Shown here: in pieces, positions 1-5,141 of the stretch
How the letters are laid out: the number at the start of each line of letters is the position of its first letter
Numbering within the stretch: position 1 is the stretch's first letter
NCBI GenBank assembly: GCA_003538615.1
Contig: DPRT01000062.1
Location: forward strand, 29,830 to 35,088
Direction: 5' to 3'
Origin: Holophagaceae bacterium
GTDB lineage: Bacteria; Acidobacteriota; Holophagae; Holophagales; Holophagaceae
Length of the DNA stretch: 5,259 bases
Notes under the pieces: generated by a model
Database searches by the model: none
What the model was told of the DNA's origin: nothing
What the model saw: only the letters and a program-made list of their open reading frames with translations
Translations under genes and position numbers: made by a program

Positions 1-488
1 TGGATCATCAGGAAGAAGCTGGACACGGTCTTGATGCCCTTGGCGGCGCCGATGGCCTGGAGGCAGGCCCGCACGGTCTCGGCGGTGGTGTTCAGGGCCC
101 CGGCCACCAGACCGTCGCAGTGGCCGTTCTGCACCAGCATGGCGCCGAACCACAGCGGGTTGTGGACGGCCTCCAGGGCCTGGGCCTCGGTGATGCCCTT
201 GGCCTTGCGCCGCTCGTAGTAGGCCCCGGCCAGCTCCCCCAGCAGCGGGCTGGCGGCGGGATCCACCAGCGCCGCGCCCTTCAGGGACAAGCCCAAGGTT
301 GCGCTCCGCGCCTCCATCCCGGCGGGATCCCCCAGGATCGTCAGGCGGCAGAGGCCCTGCTCCAGCAGCATGGCTGCGGCCTGGAGGGTGCGGTCCTCCC
401 GGCCCTCGGGCAGCACGATGTGGCGCTGCAACTCCTTGGCACGGGCGCGGAAGCGCTCCATCCAGGTGGTGTGGTTGGCGTGGGTCAT
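1..488 (-). CDS. pta: Phosphate acetyltransferase, N-terminal part (runs off the window)
   Basis: This is the first 162 codons of a cytoplasmic enzyme that interconverts acetyl-CoA plus phosphate with acetyl-phosphate plus CoA; its usual partner is acetate kinase, which is not in the window. What is visible: an opening strand with IVLPEG at residues 24-29, followed by EDRTLQAA; then YYERRKAKGIT at about 90-100, PLWFGAMLVQNG at 111-122, DGLVAGALNTTAETVR at 125-140, and GIKTVSSFFLM at 151-161. These are the signature blocks of the PTA_PTB family in family order. IVLPEG comes only about 24 residues in, so this is the short monofunctional form (usually about 330 residues) without the extra N-terminal domains of E. 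coli Pta. The ATG at 488 is preceded by GGAGGA at 4-nt spacing and overlaps the stop of the upstream 120-residue gene as ATGA, which implies translational coupling. The closely related phosphate butyryltransferases are less likely given the TT..TVR and KTVSSFFLM blocks. Confidence 0.93.
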   Translation of the reverse strand, partial: MTHANHTTWMERFRARAKELQRHIVLPEGREDRTLQAAAMLLEQGLCRLTILGDPAGMEARSATLGLSLKGAALVDPAASPLLGELAGAYYERRKAKGITEAQALEAVHNPLWFGAMLVQNGHCDGLVAGALNTTAETVRACLQAIGAAKGIKTVSSFFLMI

Positions 489-847
489 GGGGTCCTCCGG
501 GGACGGGACGCGGGTTGGGACGAGGGGGGATCGGCGAGAAAGGCGTGGGGATCCTGGCCCGTGCGGTCGCGGAAGGTGTCCGCCAGGCTCGGGGCTCCGG
601 AGCTGGGTTCGTCGAGATACAGGGTCTCCACCCGGTGCATGGGCAGGAAGCGGGTGCCCAGGGCCACCTGATCGGCCTGGCCCGTGCGCACCAGCGTCAG
701 CACCTCCTCCCAGGGGATGAGGTCGAGGCCCCGGAGGGCGATGCCGGCCGCATCCAGACCGAGAATCCGCCCCCACAGACGTTCCCGCGGAGACTGGAGC
801 ACCACCACCACGAGGTCGCCGGCATGGAAGGGCATGGTCAGGGGCAT
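485..847 (-). CDS. Conserved-looking protein of unknown function (120 aa), coupled to pta
   Basis: I do not recognise a characterised family. The protein is cytoplasmic, with no signal peptide or membrane segment. Residues 11-45 alternate hydrophobic residues (DLVVVVLQSP, LWGRILGLDAAGIALRGLDL), as in a small beta-barrel of SH3 or Sm type. A second strand-like block, FLPMHRVETLYLDEP, lies at 67-81. SLADTFRDRTGQDPHAFL (87-104) looks helical, and the last 15 residues are a Pro/Ser/Arg-rich tail. Composition and codon use match the neighbours, so it is probably a real gene and not an antisense shadow. The ATG at 847 has GGAG 7 nt upstream; the in-frame ATG at 835 is a possible but less supported start. 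It lies 21 bp after the aldehyde dehydrogenase gene, and its stop overlaps the pta start. The context suggests a role linked to the metabolic operon, but the sequence gives no direct evidence of function. Confidence 0.8.
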   Translation of the reverse strand: MPLTMPFHAGDLVVVVLQSPRERLWGRILGLDAAGIALRGLDLIPWEEVLTLVRTGQADQVALGTRFLPMHRVETLYLDEPSSGAPSLADTFRDRTGQDPHAFLADPPSSQPASRPRRTP

Positions 848-868
848 GGGTCGGCTCCAGTTCGAATC

Positions 869-2197
869 TTACAGGGCCGGGCCTTCGACGATGAGGCGGC
901 CTTCGGTGAAGCCCTCCATGGCCCACCGGGGCCCTTCGAATCCGTTGCCGCTGGCCCGCACCCCGCCGAAGGGCGCGGCGTCCAGACGGAAGGTGGGCGG
1001 GAGGTTCAGCAGCACGCCACCGGCCTGCAGGCGCGATTCCGCCAGGCGCAGGTGGCGCTGGTCCCGGCTGTAGGCGCTGGCCCGCAGGCCGAACCGCGTG
1101 GCGGCGGCCCGGTCGAGGCCCTCTTCGAACGAATCCACCCGGGTCAGCACGGTGATGGGCGCGAAGGCCTCCTCGCACTGGAAGGGATCGTCCTCGGACA
1201 GTCCCGCGAGGATCGCCGGCGGCAGGAGGGCGCCCTGGCGGACTCCGCGCATCAGCACCTCAGCGCCACCCAAAACCGCGCGGTCGAGGCCTTCGTCCAT
1301 GCGCTGGGCCGTGGCTTCATCGATGAGCGGGCCCACCACGGTGGCTGGATTCAGCGGATCGCCCACGGGCAGGGCTTTCACGGCGGCCACGAAAGCCGGG
1401 GTGAAGGCATCCCACAGGTTCGTGTGCACGTAGATCCGCTGGGCCTTGGAGCAACTCTGCCCCGCCCCGGCCACGGCGGCGGGGGCGAGCTGGCGGGCCA
1501 CGGCAGCCGCATCCACGCCCTCATCCACCACCACGGCGCCGTTCCCACCCAGCTCCAGCAGGAGCCGCTTGCCCGCCAGCACCTGTTCCAGATGGCGTCC
1601 CACGCGCTCGGAGCCGGTGAAACTCACGGCGGCGATGCGGGGGTCCTTGGCCAAGGCCTCGGCGGCGACAGGATCCGGCGAGGCCAGCTGGAGCAGGCGC
1701 ACGGGCGCCGCCACCTGCTGGCGGGCCGCTTCGAAGCTCTCCCAAAGCAGATGCGAGGTCCGGGGGGCCTGGGGACAGGGTTTCCAGATGGCGCTGCAGC
1801 CCGCGGCCAGGGCGGGCCCCAGCTTGTGCACCGCCAGGTTCACCGGGAAATTGAACGGCGTGATGGCCAGGATGGGCCCCACAGGGAAGCGCCGCAGCAC
1901 CGCCCGGCAGCCCTCGGCCCCGGCCATCAGATCGTAGGGGACGGCCTCCTCTCCGAAGGCGGCCACCGCATCGGCCGTGGCCCGCAGGGTGGCCTCGGCG
2001 CGGCCCACTTCCCCCAGGGCCAGCGTGATGGGCTTCCCGGTCTCCTCGGTGATGAGCCGCGCCAGCTCTTCCCGGACCAGGCCCACCTGGCCCAGCCAGG
2101 CTTCCATGAGCCGGCGCCGGTCCAGCCGGGAGGCCCCGCGCCAGGCCTCGAAGGATCTGCGGGCCGCCTCCGCCATGCCCTCCCATGTCGCCGCCAT
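869..2197 (-). CDS. NAD(P)-dependent aldehyde dehydrogenase (short N-terminus)
   Basis: A soluble enzyme that oxidises an aldehyde to the carboxylic acid with NAD or NADP. The hallmarks of the superfamily are all present: ITPFNFPVN with the oxyanion Asn at 116, the cofactor-binding Lys at 139 (WKPCPQAP), FTGSERVG at 193-200, LELGGNG with Glu215, the catalytic Cys at 249 in AGQSCSKAQR, and CEEAFAP with Glu343 and Phe345. The C-terminal PFGGVRASGNGFEGPRWAMEGF block resembles the lactaldehyde/glyceraldehyde-3-phosphate type (compare archaeal MJ1411), but the substrate cannot be fixed from sequence. At 442 residues it lacks the first 30 or so residues usual in the family (the strand carrying the V.NP motif). 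The start is well supported: ATG at 2197 has GGAGG 7 nt upstream, and an in-frame TGA at 2254-2252 precludes a much longer N-terminus. It is the first gene of the leftward operon with the 120-residue protein and pta. The Cys-Glu-Asn set points to the hydrolytic, not the CoA-acylating, type. Confidence 0.93.
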   Translation of the reverse strand: MAATWEGMAEAARRSFEAWRGASRLDRRRLMEAWLGQVGLVREELARLITEETGKPITLALGEVGRAEATLRATADAVAAFGEEAVPYDLMAGAEGCRAVLRRFPVGPILAITPFNFPVNLAVHKLGPALAAGCSAIWKPCPQAPRTSHLLWESFEAARQQVAAPVRLLQLASPDPVAAEALAKDPRIAAVSFTGSERVGRHLEQVLAGKRLLLELGGNGAVVVDEGVDAAAVARQLAPAAVAGAGQSCSKAQRIYVHTNLWDAFTPAFVAAVKALPVGDPLNPATVVGPLIDEATAQRMDEGLDRAVLGGAEVLMRGVRQGALLPPAILAGLSEDDPFQCEEAFAPITVLTRVDSFEEGLDRAAATRFGLRASAYSRDQRHLRLAESRLQAGGVLLNLPPTFRLDAAPFGGVRASGNGFEGPRWAMEGFTEGRLIVEGPAL

Positions 2198-2247
2198 GAT
2201 CCGCCCTCCACCGGGGCCTCCGCCGAAGCTCCCGAATGCCTTCCAGT

Positions 2248-2258
2248 TTAATCATTAA
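2248..2258. repeat. 11-bp palindrome TTAATCATTAA in the divergent intergenic region
   Basis: TTAAT and ATTAA are perfectly inverted around a central C. The site lies in the AT-rich core of the region between the two divergent operons, about 50 bp upstream of the aldehyde dehydrogenase start and about 95 bp upstream of the STAS gene. An operator for a dimeric regulator, or part of a leftward promoter, would fit. On the minus strand, GTGACG (2276-2271) and GATTAA (2253-2248) are 17 bp apart and form a weak -35/-10 pair overlapping it. Short AT palindromes also arise by chance, so the functional claim is tentative. Confidence 0.3.
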
Positions 2259-2269
2259 GTCTTTGGGAT

Positions 2270-2298
2270 TCGTCACATCCATCGCGGCATACGATTAT
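2270..2298 (+). promoter_or_regulatory. Candidate sigma-70-type promoter for the STAS/receptor operon
   Basis: TCGTCA (2270-2275, four of six matches to the -35 consensus) and GATTAT (2293-2298, four of six matches to the -10) are separated by 17 bp. This is the best-spaced pair in the AT-rich part of the divergent region. It predicts a transcription start near 2304-2306 and a leader of about 50 nt before the STAS ATG. An overlapping alternative -10 is TACGAT at 2290-2295. Consensus in this organism is unknown and both boxes are imperfect. Confidence 0.35.
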
Positions 2299-2299
2299 C

Positions 2300-2332
2300 A
2301 ACCTCCGCATCCTGTGGTCGATACGGAGGGTT
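2300..2332 (+). promoter_or_regulatory. Imperfect hairpin / inverted repeat in the 5' leader of the STAS gene
   Basis: CCTCCG (2302-2307) pairs with CGGAGG (2324-2329). Inside it, ATC (2309-2311) pairs with GAT (2320-2322) after one C/A mismatch, leaving an 8-nt loop. Outside, AA (2300-2301) can pair with TT (2331-2332) past a bulged G. It falls at or just after the predicted transcription start and ends 8 nt before the GGAGAGG ribosome-binding site (2341-2347). It could be an operator covering the start site or a 5'-end RNA stem. It has no U-run, so it is not a typical intrinsic terminator. Confidence 0.4.
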
Positions 2333-2353
2333 CCGGCCCCGGAGAGGACGCTC

Positions 2354-2665
2354 ATGAGTCTCGTGTTGCATCAGGATCGCCAGACCTCCAGCCTGCGCCT
2401 GGAAGGTACCTTCACGTTCGAATCGCATGCGCAGTTCCGGAGCGTCAGCCAGGACTTGCTGAATGCCACCACCTCCAGCCAGATCTCGCTCAACCTGTCT
2501 GCTCTCACCTACATGGATTCATCGGCCCTCGGCATGCTGCTGCTGCTGCGGGAGACCGCCGAAGCGAAGGGGGTCAAGATCCTCCTGGAGGATCCCTCCC
2601 CGGTGGTGATGGAGATCCTCAAAGTCGTGCAGTTCGTCAAGCTCTTCGAGATCCGGGAACGATGA
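2354..2665 (+). CDS. STAS-domain anti-sigma factor antagonist (SpoIIAA/RsbV-like)
   Basis: A small cytoplasmic partner-switching protein of 103 residues, the usual length for SpoIIAA and RsbV. In the family, the unphosphorylated form binds and neutralises an anti-sigma factor or another partner, and phosphorylation on a serine releases it. The diagnostic block is LTYMDSSALGMLLLLRE at 51-67. The first serine after the Asp, Ser56, aligns with the phosphorylated Ser58 of SpoIIAA and Ser56 of RsbV. LRLEGTFTF (14-22) and QISLNLS (43-49) supply the preceding strands, and VVQFVKLFEI (91-100) matches the conserved C-terminal helix and strand. GGAGAGG ends 6 nt before the ATG. The next large gene encodes both a phosphatase and an ATP-binding kinase domain, so it is the obvious enzyme set for this substrate. 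The downstream target is not encoded in the window, and a non-sigma output (c-di-GMP, motility, chemotaxis) is equally possible. Confidence 0.92.
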   Translation: MSLVLHQDRQTSSLRLEGTFTFESHAQFRSVSQDLLNATTSSQISLNLSALTYMDSSALGMLLLLRETAEAKGVKILLEDPSPVVMEILKVVQFVKLFEIRER

Positions 2666-2742
2666 AAGCCCCGGCTGGGATTCCCCCCCTGGTTCCCGCG
2701 GTGGCCTCCCAGGGGGACGGCGCCCGCGGGCCGGGCGCATGA
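2662..2742 (+). CDS. Possible 26-codon coupling ORF between the STAS gene and the receptor
   Basis: An ATG at 2662 overlaps the STAS stop as ATGA. The frame encodes 26 residues beginning MKAPAGIPPLVPAV, rich in Ala, Pro and Gly, and its TGA at 2740-2742 overlaps the receptor start as ATGA. The frame therefore spans the 73-nt gap exactly. There is only a weak GGGA upstream, so initiation would rely on ribosomes terminating on the STAS gene. The peptide itself is unlikely to have a function. The plausible role is to carry ribosomes across the gap and through two hairpins to the poorly led receptor start. The same frame is also open through the STAS gene, as GC-rich sequence often is, so chance remains a real alternative. 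Confidence 0.3.
   Translation: MKAPAGIPPLVPAVASQGDGARGPGA
2685..2716 (+). promoter_or_regulatory. Perfect 8-bp GC-rich hairpin between STAS and receptor genes
   Basis: CCCCCTGG (2685-2692) is exactly complementary to CCAGGGGG (2709-2716), with a 16-nt loop. It lies 20 nt after the STAS stop. It has no trailing U-run, so it is not a standard terminator. It could stabilise the 3' end of the STAS message, hold back read-through, or be fortuitous in such GC-rich sequence. Confidence 0.45.
2720..2738 (+). promoter_or_regulatory. GC-only hairpin abutting the receptor start codon
   Basis: GCGCCCG (2720-2726) pairs perfectly with CGGGCGC (2732-2738) around a 5-nt CGGGC loop, and the stem ends on the base before the ATG at 2739. 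The initiation region of the receptor gene would be locked in a 7-bp all-GC stem, and no good Shine-Dalgarno lies outside it. An alternative fold is the 10-bp palindrome GCCCGCGGGC at 2722-2731. Such a structure would keep independent initiation low and make the receptor depend on ribosomes arriving from upstream. Confidence 0.5.
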
Positions 2743-5099
2743 CCATGCGCTCCCGCCCCTTCGGCATCCAGCGCAAGATTTTCGTGGCCTTCGGGTTGTT
2801 CTTCTCGCTGGCCGTCGCCGGGGGCGGGTGGGCCGTGGCTCAGTACGCCAGCCGCCTTTCCCGGAGCCAGATCGAGGAACGGCAGTTCCATGAAGTGACG
2901 CTGCTCGCCCGATCCGTGGATGACAAGCTCCGCTCCCACCTCCGGAGCCTGGAGGCCGTGGCCAGGGATGTTCCCTCCCGGGTCCTCCGGGATTCCCGCT
3001 TCGCAAACATCTGGCTCAAGGACCGCAGGGGCATCCAGGCCAGCTTCGACCACGGGATCTTTCTCCTGGGGCCCGACGGCCGCGTCCTGGCCGAGGCCGC
3101 CCCGGATCCCATGGGTGGCCGGCTGCCCGGGCATCTCCAGCCATTCCTCGAGGCGGTGGTGGCGCGCCGGCAAGCCGGGGTGTCGGAAGCCTACGCGCCC
3201 GAGGGATCCAGGGGGCCTGCCGTCATGCTGGCCGCCCCGTTCCTGGGGCGGGATGGACGCGTCCTAGGCGTCCTCGCGGGCAGCGCCGACCTGTTCCAGG
3301 AGGAGGTCCTCCTCGAGAACGCCCGCCGCCGGCAGCCCGGCTCCAGCTACCTCCAGATGTTTGATTCCCGTGGGAGGGTGCTGATCCACCCAGATCCGGC
3401 CCGGATCATGAAACCGCTGGAGCGATCTGGATCCCAGGATCTCTTCGACCGCGCGATCAAGGGATTCGAAGGCAGCGGAGAGCGGATCAATGCCGCGGGG
3501 CGGCAGACCATCTCCTCGCTGAAGCGCCTCCAGACCACCGACGGCATCCTGGTGGCCAGCCTCTCGATCTCGGAGGCCCTCGCGCCCATCGAACGGCTGC
3601 GGGCCTACCTCAAGGTCGCCGTGGCCGGCGTGGTGGCGCTGAGCCTCTTCCTCACCTGGCTGATCTCCCACCGGCTGGCCGATAACCTCGAGGACGTCAC
3701 GCGGCAGATCCGCACCCTGGGAGACCTGCCGAGCGGCAGCCGGATCATCCGGATCAAGGGAGAGGACGAGGTCAGCGATCTGGCCAGATCCTTCAACGAC
3801 ATGATCGGGCGCCTAGAGGCCCACGAGGCCAGGCTCACCCTGGCCAAGGCCGAGACGGACGAGGAGTTGGGCATCACCAAGCACGTCCTGAACCGGCTCG
3901 TCGAACCCGGCCTGCGCCACCTGCCGCCGGGCTTCCACATGGAAACGCTCCAGACCCAGCGCATCAACGGGGATGCCTGCACCTACCATCAGGGCCTGCC
4001 GGGAATCCATTCCGGACTCATCTGCGACGCCACGGGCCACGGCCTCACCGCCGGGGTCTCCACCCTTCCCACGGTGCAGACCTTCCTCAGCATGGCCGGC
4101 CGGGACATCCCCCTGGAGACCATCTACCTGGAGATCAATGCAAAGCTCCGCCAGATGCTGCCTTCAGGGCGATTCGTCTGCCTGCTGCTGGTGCGGCTGG
4201 ATGTCCGTCATGGCTCGCTCTCCGTCCTGAACGCAGGCCTCCCGGACGCGAGCCTGCTGCCTGCCCATGGCCCTGCGCGGAAGCTCAAATCCCACAACCT
4301 CCCCGCGGGCGTGCTCGACGCCCCCGGCATCCCGATGGTGGAGCACATCGCCGTGTCCGAAGGGGACCGCTTCTTCGCCTTCACGGACGGCCTCCAGGAC
4401 CTCCTCGGGGACCGCATCGATGCCCTCCTGGCCCGGGAAGCGGCCGGCGCGCCGTTCAGCGCCAGCCGGAGATCCATTCAGGAGGCCCTGGCACAGGGCA
4501 GCTGGGATCACGAGCAGCAGGATGATGTGAGCTGGGCGCTGTGGGAGATCCCCTCCCTGGCCCCCCCGGAGATCATGGCCCCCGCCAGGGCTGCAGGCCG
4601 CTTTTCCGGGCCTCTCCACACCACGTTCTCGGTGGAACTGGCCCTGCATCCCCGCCAGCATTCCATCCCCAGCGTCCTTCCAGACCTCCTCCGGCTGGTG
4701 GGCAGCCAGGGGCTGCCCGCAGAGGCCGCTCAGACGCTGGCCGTGGCTTTGTCCGAGGCCCTGGGCAACGCGGTGGACCACGGGCTGCTCCGCCTGGACA
4801 CTCGCCTCAAGGAGGAGGGGTTCATGGCCTACGATGCGGCCCGGAAAGCGGGTCTGGAAGCCGCCCCGGCACACCCGATCCACCTCCGCATCGCCCTCCA
4901 TTCCGATGCCCAGAACCGGATTCGCGAGGTCGCTGTGGACGTCGAGGATCCGGGCCCCGGGTTCGACTGGAGGGCCCGGCAGAACCGGGATGCCCACGGT
5001 CAGCGGGGGCGGGGCCTGCGCATGCTCCAGTCACTCTCCCTGGACCTCGGGTTCAACGAGGCCGGCAACGCCATCCACTTCACGCTGCCCTGCGGTTGA
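2739..5099 (+). CDS. Membrane sensor with fused SpoIIE-type phosphatase and RsbW-type kinase domain
   Basis: A 786-residue inner-membrane receptor that probably sets the phosphorylation state of the STAS protein encoded just upstream. Order of parts: transmembrane helix at about 14-35; extracytoplasmic Cache-type ligand-binding region at about 37-288, with two similar sub-blocks (FLLGPDGRVLAEA at 108-120 and FDSRGRVLIHPDP at 208-220); second transmembrane helix at about 290-309; HAMP at 310-362 ending DEVSDLARSFNDMIGRL; short helical linker; PP2C/SpoIIE phosphatase at about 400-604; ATPase domain at about 625-784. The four metal-binding aspartates expected from SpoIIE are present: Asp412 (NGD), Asp430 (CDATGHG), Asp550 (FTDGLQD) and Asp596 (QQDDVS). 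The ATPase has an N box with Glu673 and Asn677 spaced as in SpoIIAB, a G1 box DPGPGFD (737-743) and a G2 box GRGLRML (757-763). Both activities therefore look intact. The start is ATG 2739, which overlaps the 26-codon frame; ATG 2745 is an alternative. Neither has a good Shine-Dalgarno. The ligand is unknown. Confidence 0.93.
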   Translation: MTMRSRPFGIQRKIFVAFGLFFSLAVAGGGWAVAQYASRLSRSQIEERQFHEVTLLARSVDDKLRSHLRSLEAVARDVPSRVLRDSRFANIWLKDRRGIQASFDHGIFLLGPDGRVLAEAAPDPMGGRLPGHLQPFLEAVVARRQAGVSEAYAPEGSRGPAVMLAAPFLGRDGRVLGVLAGSADLFQEEVLLENARRRQPGSSYLQMFDSRGRVLIHPDPARIMKPLERSGSQDLFDRAIKGFEGSGERINAAGRQTISSLKRLQTTDGILVASLSISEALAPIERLRAYLKVAVAGVVALSLFLTWLISHRLADNLEDVTRQIRTLGDLPSGSRIIRIKGEDEVSDLARSFNDMIGRLEAHEARLTLAKAETDEELGITKHVLNRLVEPGLRHLPPGFHMETLQTQRINGDACTYHQGLPGIHSGLICDATGHGLTAGVSTLPTVQTFLSMAGRDIPLETIYLEINAKLRQMLPSGRFVCLLLVRLDVRHGSLSVLNAGLPDASLLPAHGPARKLKSHNLPAGVLDAPGIPMVEHIAVSEGDRFFAFTDGLQDLLGDRIDALLAREAAGAPFSASRRSIQEALAQGSWDHEQQDDVSWALWEIPSLAPPEIMAPARAAGRFSGPLHTTFSVELALHPRQHSIPSVLPDLLRLVGSQGLPAEAAQTLAVALSEALGNAVDHGLLRLDTRLKEEGFMAYDAARKAGLEAAPAHPIHLRIALHSDAQNRIREVAVDVEDPGPGFDWRARQNRDAHGQRGRGLRMLQSLSLDLGFNEAGNAIHFTLPCG

Positions 5100-5117
5100 G
5101 GCACCAGGGAGGGTAGG

Positions 5118-5141
5118 ATGGGAACAGGAGTACTCCCATGA
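5118..5141 (+). other. Possible 7-codon leader frame before the last gene
   Basis: ATG at 5118 opens a frame encoding MGTGVLP whose TGA (5139-5141) overlaps the next start codon as ATGA. AGGGAGG (5106-5112) lies 5 nt upstream, a good Shine-Dalgarno at good spacing. This could be a tiny coupled leader. The same stretch contains TAGGAT (5114-5119), which resembles a -10 box but has only a poor -35 (TGCGGT at 5091-5096, 17 bp upstream), so a promoter is the competing reading. Confidence 0.25.
5127..5136. repeat. 10-bp palindrome GGAGTACTCC over the ribosome-binding site of the last gene
   Basis: A perfect palindrome whose left half is the Shine-Dalgarno (AGGAG at 5126-5130) of the gene starting at 5138. 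In RNA only a tight hairpin with a 4-nt loop and 3-bp stem could form, so strong masking is unlikely; a DNA-binding site or chance is as good an explanation. Confidence 0.3.

Noticed and set aside
683..712. As receptor residue numbers: the stretch between the N box and G1 box, first taken for an odd insertion in the ATPase domain
   Set aside because: A charged insertion of this size after the N box is common in ATPase domains fused to SpoIIE-type phosphatases, so it is not unusual.
299..2251. A 650-codon open frame on the plus strand, antisense to the aldehyde dehydrogenase and its neighbour
   Set aside because: It is codon-aligned with the minus-strand genes. With G/C-ending codons the sense codons that would give antisense stops (TTA, CTA, TCA) are rare, so long antisense frames appear automatically. 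The product is His/Gly/Pro-rich with no recognisable domain, while the minus strand encodes clear enzymes.
1521..2282. A 253-codon minus-strand frame overlapping the dehydrogenase start in another frame
   Set aside because: Beyond its first 20 or so residues it is Gly/Arg/Pro low-complexity sequence caused by out-of-frame reading of the dehydrogenase. Only the opening residues deserve a note, given as a separate low-interest finding.
2685..2738. The two hairpins as an intrinsic terminator
   Set aside because: Neither stem is followed by a run of T, and the receptor gene begins immediately after the second stem, so termination here would defeat the evident operon.
2236..2742. A 168-codon plus-strand frame running through the STAS gene
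   Set aside because: Most of it is an out-of-frame shadow of the STAS gene, starting in the promoter region without a ribosome-binding site. Only its last 26 codons, starting inside the STAS stop, were kept as a tentative coupling frame.
3970..3990. Non-canonical first metal motif in the phosphatase (NGDACTY, not GGDxYD)
   Set aside because: SpoIIE itself has a GD-x-Y pattern with a single aspartate at this place, and the other three metal-binding aspartates are present, so there is no reason to call the domain inactive.
4164..4997. A 277-codon minus-strand frame within the receptor gene
   Set aside because: It lies wholly antisense to the phosphatase and ATPase domains, has no domain signature, and is explained by the same GC bias.
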